Positions 25,101-37,660 of a stretch of 64,000 bases of DNA are shown piece after piece (position 1 is the stretch's first letter; each line of letters opens with the position of its first letter). The stretch is taken from assembly GCA_963969395.1 (NCBI GenBank), contig OZ017804.1, positions 1,240,001-1,304,000 on the forward strand, written 5' to 3'. The notes below the pieces were generated by a model, which saw nothing but the letters and a program-made list of their open reading frames with translations, ran no database searches and had not been told where the DNA came from. The DNA comes from Pseudoscleropodium purum (Eukaryota; Streptophyta; Bryopsida; Hypnales; Brachytheciaceae). Position numbers and translations under genes: made by a program.

Positions 25101-25225
25101 GCTTCCATCTCATTGGATATGTATAAAATTGGCAATACTTGTGAGATGATAATATTATATGACTGTCTTATAGGTCTATTAGATTAGAATTTGATGAATT
25201 GGGTGTACCAAAATAGTAGTTCTTG

Positions 25226-26863
25226 TCATTTATCATACTTTTGTAGTATATATTTGCCCATATGCTTAATGTCAATATTCAATTGTGCATTCATGAAATG
25301 CATTGAGATGCCATGATTTGGGTCATCAGTTGTATAAGTAGATACTTCTGGTTTGATTTCTAGAATGTCAAGGGGGTATATCCAAAATGGATTATCCTCA
25401 GTCCTTGGTTGTTGTGGGCATAAGAATATTTGAGGCGTTTGGACATTTAGCCAACAAATATCATCAATGTATCTAAATGCATGTTGAAATTTTGCCATCA
25501 AATCAGTCCTACCAAGCCTTGCTAGTCTTTGAATGAATCTAACCTCATATGAGAGGAGATAGATATTGCACTACAATGGGGAACAAGAGAATCCCATGAG
25601 GATTCCTTTTATTTGTTTCCACACTTTGTCTCCAAGTGCAATAAAGCAATGGTTAATTAGCCATGTATGGAGTGTGATCAGCTGTTTTTGTAACATTTGT
25701 ATTCAACAATCATTTTTTGGTTGGAGTGTTTCCCATACTGCTTTATTTGCTATGCCATTGGCTATTACCTTGATTTATAATTTTGTAGTGGTTTTGGGAT
25801 GAGTTAAAGTAGCTTCTTGAAAACCGGTACGTATTATCATCTTGAGGGAGTCTGTTAAATTATCTTGTTCCTCTAGTGGAATAGATTCATAACATCTAGT
25901 GATGTTTGTGACATATACATCATTTATTTGGTTAGGTAGGTTGAGCGTTATATGGAGGATTGAATCTACAATCCAAAAAATAGAAGTTCTAACTTGTAGC
26001 AAATTACGAAACCCATCGTTTGTTTTTTTGGCCCAGGCCTTGAAGGACTCAAGCACTATTATTGTAGCAATGGTCAATAATGTTGCAATATTTGTGTATA
26101 TTGTCTGGATGGCATTTGTCAACCAACAATATTTTTGCTTGTATTGTTTATAGGATGCCATTAAGAATATAAGTGCATTAAAGCATGGAGGTGCTTCTGG
26201 TAAAAGGGATACTAATTCCTCTTTCACATTGTCAAAGACCATAGTGGGTAGTTCCCATCGGCCTTCTAATTTGCATGGGGTGAAATCTTCCCCCACTAAT
26301 CGTTGGTAAGCTTGTAATATGATGTGTCGTATGCATATAAAACATGCATTGTTATTGGTTTTGTCCAATCTAGAAACATAAAGATGGGAGAGCAACCATT
26401 GTAGTTCATTATTGACCATAGGTACTGTAAACAAGTATGATCCGAAAGACTAAAAGCCAAACTGGTTTACTTTGGCTGCCTTTCGTAATTTATTCAAACA
26501 TAGTTGTTTGGAGTATGTGCATACAGTTCTACAATCTAGTCCGTAATCTTGTAATCGCAACATGGTGTGAAATTGCTCATCTGCTTGTATCATGACCTCA
26601 ATGGCTTTGCCAAAATAAGTGGGTCTCACTGGTATGTGGTTGAGGCCCATCATCAACGCTGACATAAGTTGTAGATGTTGCACAATGTTTAAATCCAAAG
26701 TTTGGACATAGATCGAAGATTTACAAACATTAGAGATTTCAAATTCAGTCACTGGATCAAGAAAAGGTTTGAATCTACGAGAAGAGAGGCAAATGCAGAC
26801 TGAATTTTCGTCCAACAAGTTGATAAACGAAAAGTGCTTGAATACATTTGATGGCTTGTACAA
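25226..26863 (-). pseudogene. Reverse transcriptase remnant
   Basis: The minus-strand frame shows the RT landmarks in order. Motif A is like ITRCYESIPL (about 25877-25905), with Asn where the first catalytic Asp is expected. A motif B-like GILMGFSCSP lies near 25575-25605. Motif C is FRYIDDICWLN (about 25444-25477), retaining the catalytic DD. Spacing between motifs A and C is about 140 codons, normal for RTs. The N-terminal part includes GLNHIPVRPT and an ACFICIRHI...LTNA stretch. Stop codons lie between 25502 and 25775 and near 26440, so the gene is broken. It is not obviously a Copia, Gypsy or L1 RT. The MG..SP and YIDD context is closer to Penelope-like or unclassified RTs, a tentative call. 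Confidence 0.65.
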
Positions 26864-27226
26864 CTTATTACCAATGTTCCGATCATAGGTCCAAGAGAAA
26901 GCAATATCATCAAGAGTTACTTGCTCTAATAAGAGAAAATGAGAAAGTAACTCCTTGAAGGTCTATTGCAAGTTGATCTACTTTAGGGCATGCTTGCAGT
27001 AGAAAAATTGGGATGTAGTGCAATTCCGATGTTTGCTTTGCTCATTGAAGTTTTTGTCGTCCATATGAGTCATGCATAAGTACTCTATCAATAAGATCTG
27101 TACAAGTATATTTGATTATGTTTCAGCATCCCAATTGAGCACCCTTCCCTTCATGGAAGCCCGGTCAAAACATGGGTTTGGGTGCTTAGAAGTTGATTCG
27201 TTTGTAGATGTGCTCGGGGAGTGGAT

Positions 27227-28827
27227 CTAGAGTTTGTCTTGATGGCTAGGGGATGTGATTCTTACATAATTAGGGCTTGGTAGCATCAGTAGGTCATTTC
27301 GTATTGGAGACCTAGGAGCTAGGCTGGTCCGCCTAGTGGTAGAGGAAAAGACAAAAGCATCATTTGGGCCAAGAGCGGTTTGATTTGTTGGCTGAAAATT
27401 GCGATTGTAGGACCTATGACCTTCACGATGTCCGCCATAGTGTGAACCTTGTCCTCGATGTTCAGTTTGACCTTGAGACACTTCTAAGGACACATTTAGA
27501 TTCATTAACCTGGGATGCTCGCCACACAGTCCAGGGCTCGAGGTACCAAGGTTTGCTATGGAAAAGCTAGCCGGTTTGATGAGTCTTTCAATCTTGCGAA
27601 GTCCATGAGCATCAGCGTGTGATGCTAACAATTTGGCATTGGGATCTATGGCATATTCCAATGTAGCATCAATCATGAAGGTCCTTACATGTACAAACAT
27701 GATCTGGTGGCGTATAGCTATGGTAACTACATCACACGTCCATACCACAGATGCTCCATATTTGGTAGCTAGGGACAGATACTCCATTCCAAATAATTGA
27801 TCAAGATGGTTGAGTATAAACTAGATTGCATGATCGAACCACATGACTAACCCGTTGCATCCTATGGGAGCATTTCCATCACAGTTGTAACGTAAATAGG
27901 GCCTTTAGACATTCCAGAGCGTTGAAGAATGCTTTTCACTTCACCCATACCTAGTTTGTAAATCCCCTTTAGTGTGAATCCGTACCTTAATCATGGAGCA
28001 TTTATTTGGATCAAATATGGAAAGTGGGAATGCATTCATTACCTCCATAGGGTCCTGTAAGATCCCATTTCCATTGATGGCATTGGCTTTTAAGTCTCCA
28101 AATATTGCTTTCTAAGGTCTATCCAATGTCACCACATTGCCATCATGATAGGAGCCAAAAGGTTTATATTACTGAGAGCCCAGACCCAATGACCTTTATG
28201 AGCAAGTTGATCTTCCATTGATCAATGCGGCAAAAGTGGAACCGAAGGTCCTCTATAAGATGAGATAAGTACTTGCATATCTCTCTGAGCTTGAGAGTTT
28301 TGGATGGAAAACTACAAATTTTCCAAAGCCACTTTATGTGCTTTAGTTATGTTGAGGCGGCTCAACAAAGGGTATACCCGTTTTGAGGATGAATCCACCA
28401 ATGACGTGGCTGGTTGGATTCTCCATTGTTCGGAAGGGTTGGCTTTTCTAATTGCTTCTTCAATGCTAGTTGGATCTTGCAGTGCTTTCTATAGCTCTAC
28501 CAACTCTAGTTCCAAGATATTAGCAAATTTGCTATGTGCATCATGTAGCATATTCAAAGTCTTATCGACATCCCTAGTCATCAAGATAGCCATCCATTGT
28601 GAAATATCTAGCGTTTTGAGGAGGAGAGGAACATGTTCACCGTCTTCATTGACGTCCTCCATACCAATTTTGTCCTTTGTTTGGATGAAATTGTGAATTG
28701 TCTGAGCTTGAAGGCTGGCTAGTATTGCTTGAACTGAGAGTGGTTCCTCATAACCCAATACCTGAAGATCATCGCTCCATTTCAATGTTTCTGAGCTTTG
28801 TGTGGGTATCTGACTTAAAGTAATCAA
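27227..28827 (-). pseudogene. gag-like ORF1 remnant of the retroelement
   Basis: One minus-strand reading path begins MITLSQIPTQSSETLKWSDD near 28827. It continues past stops through RDMQVLISSYRGPSVPL (about 28235-28285) and MEDQLAHKGHWVWALSNINL (about 28160-28215) to a 186-codon open block at 27787-27227. That last block has a Gly/His/Arg-rich basic segment (GSHYGGHREGHRSYNRN) typical of nucleic-acid-binding tails of ORF1/gag proteins. No zinc knuckle is seen. It lies directly upstream of the RT, as expected for the structural ORF of a retroelement. The family is not recognised, and several in-frame stops make it a pseudogene. Confidence 0.5.
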
Positions 28828-28870
28828 TTAGAAAGAAATAAAGATTTACCATCTTTAGGTGGATGGAGGG

Positions 28871-31800
28871 CAGAGAGAAAAAACTAAGTCATCATCCCCT
28901 TAGAACGGCTCTTTCTATACAATTCCTGGTCAGTCTTAGGTATGATTTGACACAACATGGTTCTTGCAGCACCCTTTTCAGACTTTTTTCCAAAGAATTT
29001 TTTATATCATTATTGATTTAATTCTTATCATAAGCTTTGTTTACCACCTGTCGTAGCAGGGTGGAAGGGAGGGAACATTTTACCTCTTTTTCTTAACAAC
29101 AAACAAAGCATTTGGCTATAGAAAGAAAGCAAACAGGAAAGTGTTTGCACTATGTCCTGACACTTAAAATAACAACAAGAGCAACAAAGGTAGTAAGTTC
29201 AGGGCAAACTTGCAAAATGAATCTTTGTAAAATGCTTAAAGCTTGAGGGTCTTGGCCTCACCTGCATCCATGGCCACAAAAAGAACACTTGGTTAGTTTC
29301 AGGTCGTGTACAAGGTATGTACAACCAAGGACCAATTGTTATCTTTTTTGCAAACCTAAGCACTTCAATGAAAACAAGATTGAAGCATAATAAGAACATC
29401 CTTGAAAACTCTATCATCCCCCATGTCAAACCTTATCAACCATGGCATCTCTCAATGAAGTATTGTTGGAGTGCTATTAAACTGAGTACAACATTTGTTG
29501 AGTTCTAAACATGAAATGTATATCCAATAATAGTCTCACAGTCCACAATACTACTCTTTCCACCCGAGCACTAATGTACCATCACCGCTTGCTTGAAATC
29601 CACAACCTCACAGATCCAAAAACTCAATCCACCATTCATGCAGTATGGGGTTTACTACACAACGTTTAGTAGCACAAAATCACCAGGCTCAATACTCAAT
29701 GCAATAACCTTGTAGAGCAAGCCCAAGACCAAGTAGGAAAACTTGAAGCTTCTATTATCTCAATCATGATACAAAACCATATATGTATGTCATTCAAGAT
29801 TCAATTTACAAGTCGTGCTTGTTCCTCGACCAATAACAGAAATTTTTTAGACTCACCATTTGGAGTCACCATCCTACATAGTGGAGGCCCAATCATTAAT
29901 TGAGGGGCAGTAATGTGTTCATTAGTTCATATTTAAGAGCTTGCTGTAATTGAATGTTGTGCCTTCTTTTTTAAAAATAAAAATAAAAATAAAAATTGAC
30001 AAATAGATAATATGAGTGGTACTTTGTAGAAGTACTTTGTGTAGTTAAAGTTTAGTGGATTACCACTCTCTTTGTGGTAAATGCACACGTAGTGTTAACA
30101 CTTGGAAGGATAAGGCTTCTCACCAAGGTAGTCTATCCAAAATTATGTAGATTTTGGATGAATGGATGTCCTTTTTTTCCTTTTGTTTTAAAAAAAATTA
30201 TACAAGTCCACATTCATGTTTGAATAGTGTTATTATTTTATTTTCCATTTCTTAGCAAATTTATTAGAGAAGGAGGGAGGGAGGACAACTGGATGTAAGA
30301 TAACTAGTGCCAATGCAATTCCCCATTGACTTCGGAGTAGAAAATAGTGTTGTGGAGAAACCAAACTTCCTCAAAGAAGGAGAGAAGAGTTCAAGGAGGG
30401 TCTATTTGTCCAATGCATGTTTGTAGTAAAAGATGAAGTACCAAGCTCCAAACGAAAGTTAAATGGGGTGCTTGCAAATGTGGAAAAGGATGGAGATTGG
30501 GGAGATGAAGATGTCGCCAAATGCCTCCTTGTGAGGCATCACCCAAATGAATCATTCAAAGATTCATGGGAGGTTCAACTTGGAAGGTCCCATGAAGTGG
30601 AGAAAGAGAAAGAAAATTTTATTGATGAAGGTCCAATACTCAATGGAATCATTGATAAGGAAAACAAGGGGATGGGCCACTCTTCTATCAATCAAGATAC
30701 AAATGTGCAAATATGGAGGTTTCCTTGACCACCTATTTTCAAATGCATCCTTAAAGACTCATTAATTCCGTATTTTTATGTAAAATTTGTAAAATTAATC
30801 AATTTGTTGTCATGTCTATTTATATTAAAATAGTAGATTCTAAAGTAATACATTTATGTATTAAATATAAATACAAGTGTTGAATTTGTTATTCAAATCC
30901 AACTTTTATTTAGAGATTTGGTGTTTTATTTGCAATTTCAATTTTAAACTATGCAATCAAAATTCCTTGCTATAAAGTAATTAAAAAATTCAAACCTTTG
31001 TTCTATTCAAACCTATCAAAGTTGTAGATTTATTGCTTTTAAAATCCATAACAATGTTGTGATTTTTTCAATTCAAAGAGTAGTAGTTTGGTTTTATTGT
31101 CAAATTAATAAATAGACTAACTATCATTATTACACAATCTAGGGTGAAATTATACTACATCTTATCACCTTTTAGATAATATTGAGTACAAAATTTTGTA
31201 ATTTAAAAAAATTTATCTTTGAAATTACTTTCATAATTGAATGAGTTTTTTTGGAGGGTCAAGATTGGGCAAATCTTTAGCCAATCTACTAATAGATACT
31301 CAACTTTTATAAAAATATGACTACTTCAGACCATAAATTTTCAAGTAAATAAAGACATGCCAAAAAAATCATAATTCTTAGGCAAATTTGCCATTGGCAA
31401 TCTAATTTCTTAACAATTTTATTTTTAAAATCAACATTGTGCTACCTTTTCCTATATGCCATCCAATTTCGACTTCAAAAAAACAACTTTCAAGGATTTT
31501 TTTGCATTTTTGCACAACAACTAGTATGTAATGTACTTTCCAATTTTCCAAAATACTTTTATCTAGTAATTTAAATGCCTATACATCATGTTAATCTCAC
31601 ATATGTTATATTGAAGATGTAACTATTTCCTTGCCCCTCAAAAACATTGGTTATCTTCAATTAATAATCACATACTACCATTAATTTTGTAAAGGAAATA
31701 TTGAAGTATTAGGTGTTACAACTAATTGCAATGTGATTTATTGTACATGAAAAATTGGTATTAGCAAGTAGTGATAGTACAAAAATAAAGCAGTCAAAGA

Positions 31801-33677
31801 ACAAGGACTTGACCTATAATCATTTTGTTGGATAGGTGGCCCCAATTGCGTGGAATACAATGTGAATAAAAAGACCTTTCTATTTTGCACATGGTAGATT
31901 TAAATTTGAAATGGTTTTAGTGAAGAGACATGATCCATAAGACTATGTTACATGTAAAGGGAGGTGTTACAGCATGTATGGATCCCCCCTAGCAGTTGTT
32001 CCAAACTTGAGGAGTGTCCAAGAAAAGAGATTTTTTCCTTACAGAACATGTTTCACAACCAATTTGTTGTTATTGATGCTATCGCACATGGATTCCATGT
32101 AGTTGACATTTGCTCATCAATCATTGTCTCTTAACAATGCTACAAAGGAGTAGCTATTAATATGCATTTGGAATTAAGGTGTGATAAACTTTAGAGGTTA
32201 CGCAGAGGTGGTGGAGGAGTGCCACTAGGGTCCACTGTGGCAACTGTTGCCACGACATTAAGAATATGCCAATGTGAGAGGCTGGCTTCGTCTCCTCACT
32301 ATCTAGTATATCAAGTATGCTTTGTAATTGATTCTTTGTAGTCAAGGGCAATATTTTGCATTGTCATAGGGGTGTGGTGCTTGTCTGTAGTTTTAGAGTT
32401 TGAGTTGTTGGGCTTGCATAGTACTTTGTCAAAGCATCAATTTGCACATACTAAGCTAGAAGACCTTAGTAGTCACCTCCCACTACAATATATAAGTGCT
32501 AATGTATTCACAAATGCTGTGATTGCAATACTTCCAAAGAGTGTAACTTGGTATTTTGTAATACAGTTCTTGTGACACATTTCAAAACACTTGGACAACA
32601 GTGTTGTGGTACTGGTGAGTTTGTTTCCATTTCATTTCCTCCGTACCTATCACATCCATAGTATTTTGACGTTTATGGAGATGTCACAACCACAATGTTG
32701 CGTTCCTCCACTACTAACAATTTGTCAATGTAGCAAAGGGATTTGTATGAAATGTTTCAATTGTCTTGTCCTTTGCATTGACCATTGAAATATGCTCCTT
32801 AATTTTGCATAGTGCAATCAATTATAATATTTATCAATGGTGGATATAGACCTACTCACCAACCCCACCAAATTCCTATCTATAGCGTTCCTTATTTTAC
32901 TACTATTATTGAGTATGCATCAATCTCTACAGCTATCTTTTGTCTAAGATAATAAAAATGATAGTTGTATAGACGTTAAGTATGAGTGTTAATTAGTACT
33001 TAGAGGCATCAACGTTGGATATGGATGGCATCACACATGCAACATTACAACACTTGCGCTCTCAAAACACGTTGACTCTTGTAGATGATTATTGGATGAA
33101 GCCCAAATCGACCACAAGATTTTTTAGGTTTCTTGTTCAAAATTATGATAATGAATAGTGGCTAGCAATATATAGAATGATGAAATGTATCATCTTCTCC
33201 TTGGCAAATCTTCCAAAGTCTAGAATTAAAAGAAAAGACAAAAATATCATAAAGCCATTCTAGTAATCGCCTTGTATGGAAGTTCTTCAAGTTTGGTCAT
33301 GGTGTAAACCTTCTTATATGTAGTGAATTGTTCGTTGTCTACTAGAGTACAATTTCTATGATGTTGTGGAAGGTCGTTCACATGGTCCTACGCTTAGAGA
33401 TATCTTAACCACGTGAAGATAGGTTACTAATAATTACTACTGAATTGCAATAGTTGTGAGGCCTCCTTCATGTTCATGGCACCATATATGGTATGTAAAT
33501 TCCCATCTCTAGATCTAAGTATGGTTTTGCCGATTTCTATTACTTCAAGTCAAGGGTTTTTTTGATGAATTGCTAGGCTAATGTTGCTCGTTCAAATGCT
33601 TCCTTGATTTACATGTGGACATGTTGAGGTCTACTAATGATTCCCAAATGCTATGGAGATTGATGCTATACTACAAG
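28871..33677. other. Unassigned AT-rich stretch
   Basis: No exon set or element end could be supported. The frame at 30417-30728 (103 codons, Lys/Glu/Asp-rich) is the most protein-like, but it lacks a recognisable domain and clear splice or promoter context. Around 32000-33500 the sequence is slightly less AT-rich with many short opposing frames, suggesting a heavily decayed transposon. An A/T-rich simple run (aaaaataaaaataaaaataa) occurs near 29974. Confidence 0.4.
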
Positions 33678-34496
33678 CACTACTAGAAAATGGTATTCAA
33701 GTCAATAAAAAAATAACAATTTTTTGTTGACTGGGATACTATATCAACCATTTCAACAACTTTTTGTTGAATTGGTACAAGTTCACAATACGGTCATTGA
33801 ATTTTTGTTGACTCAAATAGTACAAAGTCGAAATCAACAAAAAAGTTAACACTTTTTTGTTCATTTAGAATTTGAAAAGTTTCAAATAAATTTTCATTAT
33901 TTGGACACTATTTAAACCACCATTATTGAAACTCTATGTCAAAATCTTTTTTATTAATAATAAGAAAATAAGGCTTTTACACCACGGTAATGGAAGTGAG
34001 ATGACTTTGGCAAAAAAAAAGAGAAGACAAGATCTCTATACAAATGGGGTGATAAAAGGTAGAACAAACCATATGGGATATGTGAACTACTTATAGTCTT
34101 AATTAATATATCCCATATGGTTTGTTTTATTTTCTACCACCCTATTTGTATAAAGAGCTTGTCTTCTTCTCTCTTCTATCATTTGTATCACCTCTCTTCT
34201 ACTATCAAGTGAACAAAAGCATGATTTTTTTCCTTCTAATTAAATTTTTAAAAGTTAATTTAATGTTTCTATAAATGTGGCATTTGCTACATGGCTAGTT
34301 TTTGGCTTGGTCTATAGCATACATTTATTGAGTAAATGAATGAAGTATGAATTTATTTTTTTGGACTTAACCACCATAATATAAAGAACAGTTTTTTGGT
34401 TAAATACTATTCAAGACAATGCGACCAAAGATAAAAATGACATCAACACTTTTTTGTTGATTTTTTGTTATGGTGATCATTGTTTTTCTATTAGTG
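33678..34496. mobile_element. Non-autonomous CACTA (En/Spm) element
   Basis: The element begins CACTACTAGAAAAT and ends TTTTTCTATTAGTG, an imperfect inverted terminal repeat with the CACTA signature. It is flanked on both sides by the trinucleotide AAG (33675-33677 and 34497-34499), the 3-bp target duplication expected of the superfamily. Subterminal repeats of the word ttttttgttga occur in both orientations near each end (33720-33850 and 34440-34470), as in CACTA transposase-binding regions. At 819 bp it carries no ORF and must depend on a transposase supplied elsewhere. Confidence 0.9.
34021..34172. repeat. Hairpin inside the CACTA element
   Basis: The arms 34021-34082 and about 34107-34172 are inverted copies (accatatgggata against tatcccatatggt, and ctctatacaaat against atttgtataaagag) with a spacer near 25 bp. 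The structure could be a small element captured by the CACTA, or a foldback source of small RNA. Confidence 0.75.
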
Positions 34497-35334
34497 AAGG
34501 CATGCACATTAAAATATATTGTAGGATGGTAGGGCTTCTTTCACTAGCTTCTTACTATACTTGGTAGGCGATTTTGGATCTAGCCTCTACTACCATAACT
34601 CATGGCTCTACATTAGCAAGAAGAGATATTCATGGCAAATGCATTGTTCAATAGAAAATTTAGCAAAGGTTACAACTTTGTGGAGAATACATTTGAAATT
34701 TTAAAATAATTTTTTAAAGAGATATATATAAAACCTAACTTGTCTATCAAACTTTCTCTATGATATTGCAATTTATTGTAATATACTCTACAACATTTTT
34801 CTAAAGCAATTTCGTGAAGACGTAGAACAATTCTTTGAAGTACTACATTGTAAGAGCTTCCTTATAGACATGGAGTAAGAGTTGGCAGCCTCTAAGACAT
34901 CGTAGACACAAATGACAAATAAGTAGGAGTGGTGGAGGCAATGTAAAAGCAAAGAGAATTAGGATTATTCTTTACAGTGCAATGCAATGGATAGTGCCTT
35001 CCTAATGCCAACTAGTAGTGAACTATGTGATCATCATTTACTATACAAACCATATCTTTATTTAGTTTTGTAGATCCAATGTACATGGCTTGTTAGCCCC
35101 AATGATGCTATTGTAATGCTATTGTATTAGTACTATACTAGCTTAATTATAATAAATTTCATGTAATAGTTGTGCTTGTTGTAATTTTATGTCTACAGGT
35201 TGTGCCGTCTTCATTAAAAGTATTGTCATGTCTAATGTATTGATGTTGTAGTATGTAAATCATCGTGTATAAGGAGTTATGTAGTGGCAAAGTAAGCATG
35301 TAGCTTTCGGGAAGCCAAGGCTTCCAACAATATC
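34497..35334. other. Unassigned stretch
   Basis: AT-rich DNA between the CACTA element and the second copy of the 2.2-kb repeat. No coding or structural feature is supported. Confidence 0.5.
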
Positions 35335-37660
35335 ATGTAGAGAGCAGTTTGCTTTGAGAAATCACAGGAATTCTAGCTACAAGCAGAAATTACTTCAAAA
35401 CAAAGAAAGGTGTAGGGTGATGAGGGTAAGTGAGCTTGTCACCCACAAATTCACCCTACTAACAACCCACAATTGAATGAAGATGATGAAGATAAGTGAA
35501 CTTATCACCCGTAAATCTACCAACTAAACAAAAATGACTTAGGTATCAAATAAGTTGTAGGAGGATGAAAGCAAGTGAACTTGTTACTTGTAATTTCATC
35601 CTCTTAACAATTCACAATGAAATAATGATAGTGAAGATGAGTGAGTTTGTCACCCGCAAATCCATCAACTAAATAGAAATGATTTAAAACTATAGAAGTA
35701 AGGGATGTATAGAATCTTCAAACTTAATTATCCAATTGTTTATATTATTGTGAACCTGCTCTTCATTAACCTATCATATATGGCTTAGGTTGGTTCATGA
35801 GTCAATGTAGGATTAAAAAATTACAGGATCCAGGATAGATAAAATAAGACAGCTAGACTACAAGCTAAACCGTTTGAGGGATTGGTTCTTAAACTTCAAA
35901 TTCACAATTTACTAGTCATCAAATTAGCTTCACCGTGAAAATAAGTGGTAGGATTTGATGATGTGGGCAATCAAACCCACTTCATCATCATGATATAAAA
36001 TAAAGTTAAATAATGCTTTGATCCATGCAACTTGCAACAACAAATTTTATAAACAAAATTAAAGCCATAAGCCACAACACATAAGTCTTTGAAGTCTCCT
36101 TCAACTTCCAAACTTTAAAATCCAACTTTTATTCATTTGTTGAACTTTAATTTGATGTTGTTGTTTCATCCAAAGTTCAAATAAGATGAAATTTTTTTTG
36201 GAAAGATAGTACAATTTCTTCATTCTCCTTCAAATTTCAAATCATTTCAACATTATGTTTAATTTATATGGCCATCTATAGTTTTGGCCTTAACAAAAAA
36301 AGGCAATAGACCTTTCTTCACTTTGTCACTTACGACTTATTCACACATACTCCAAATAAAATGAGTAGTAGCTCTATGAAAAGCTAATAGAATTTCTTAT
36401 ATTATCTTAAAATTCATTTGCAAACAAAAGTCCAATTTGCCTTTTATGGCTAGTCAAAGTCTTTGACTTCTTATATAGAAGGTAATAAACATTCTTTCAC
36501 TCAAACTAGTACAACTTTTTATTGACAACTTCAAATCAAGCAAGTGAGATTAATTTTAAAATACCACATCATAATACCTAGTTTTTTAAAATTTTAATTT
36601 TAAAATTCTCCAAATACAACATATTATGACTTTCCAAACATTCAAGCCTTACAAGTAACAACAATAAAGACGATGAATAGTAGCCACTTTTTTCTTTATT
36701 TTATCTTCTATCTAAACAACACAAGTCAAATGGACTTCAATCTAAATCTTAACTGTGGCTTTTTTAACACCCATTGGTTATAAATTTTGACTATAGAATT
36801 AATTTCATATTCCACTACCCATAACTAGATGAATCATCCAAAATTTTTTTTAAAGTAAACTATTTTCCTTGTACAAATTCATACACATAGATTAATTAAA
36901 AATATACTTCAATTATAGAATAAAGAATTAGAAAATTAATGTATGTCTAATAGAAATAAGAAATAGAGTTCGAATAAATCAAAATATCATTCTATCTACA
37001 AAATTTTAAGAATGCTTTTGATGGTAGCAACAATATAATCTATACAATCCGCCTTAGTTGAAGGATTGTTTAATCCCTTTAATTACCATTAATAACTATG
37101 ACTTATTTTGATAAGCTTGACTATACAATAATATTGATCGTCATTTAAACCTTCAAAGCATTCTTCAAATGTCACTTTATGGTTGTTGAGTTCAATATAT
37201 CTAACATGTAACAAAATCACGTATACCTGAACATTACATTGAAGATTTCCGTGCCATCATTGTTTCATGCAAGGTTGTTTTGATAATCAAGATGGCACAA
37301 CTTCAGCTTGTGATTACTCATGCGCTATGTGCCAATGAAAGATCTAGTGGCAATAGAGATTGATTTGACATTTGCAATAAAAAAAATTAAAACCCATACT
37401 ATAGTTGAAATTCTTCATTTGGAGACTTAGAAAAAATCCTATAGTTCAATATAATATAATTTAAATGAAAAAAAATAACATCAAATATAATAAAGCTCTC
37501 AAGTGAACCTTTTTCTTTATAGTTGTCTGTTATAATAGTGAGAAGGCATCACCTTAAAGCCACTTCAAATGATGTCATCTCTTTTACTATTTTATAAATA
37601 TCAAAATTCAATTAAATAATGTAAATATACATTTTTTACATAATACCTACATTTGCAATA
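35335..37660 (-). repeat. Dispersed 2.2-kb repeat, copy 2 (inverted)
   Basis: This is the reverse-complement counterpart of 3719-5905. It is longer because it contains extra tandem units at 35420-35670. Homology ends near 35335 on one side and near 37660 on the other, where the two flanks become unrelated. The flank beyond 37660, read on the minus strand, contains protein-like but broken sequence (NKMVEASCNLKR..., EYQWEN...), so this may be one end of a larger decayed transposon. Confidence 0.7.
35420..35670 (-). repeat. Tandem ~100-bp units inside repeat copy 2
   Basis: Three successive, diverged units each contain a gtgaRcttgtcaccc-like core followed by aaatycaccwact. Copy 1 of the 2.2-kb repeat has about two weaker units in the matching place (5718-5800), so the array expanded or contracted between copies. 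Confidence 0.7.

Larger units (their letters stand above)
25140..28870 (-). mobile_element. Decayed retroelement with gag-like ORF1 and reverse transcriptase
   Basis: Read on the minus strand, an ORF1-like region (28827 to about 27230) is followed by a reverse-transcriptase region (about 26863 to 25226). Both are open over long distances but broken by several stops. The element abuts the purine tract on its left. No LTRs or terminal repeats were found, which suggests a non-LTR or Penelope-like type or loss of the ends. It is certainly inactive because of the multiple internal stops. Confidence 0.7.

Noticed and set aside
24249..25149. Several overlapping 70-115 codon frames in the GC-richer island
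   Set aside because: Higher GC reduces stop codons by chance. Frames overlap on both strands, have no domain, and one is a translated GA tract.
30417..30728. 103-codon Lys/Glu-rich frame on the plus strand
   Set aside because: No recognisable family, no convincing promoter or splice partner, and AAA/GAA-rich composition that can arise from purine-rich DNA. Kept only as a note in the stretch description.
35420..35670. Short regular repeats as a CRISPR-like array
   Set aside because: Only three diverged ~100-bp tandem units without unique spacers, inside a dispersed repeat of a eukaryotic genome.
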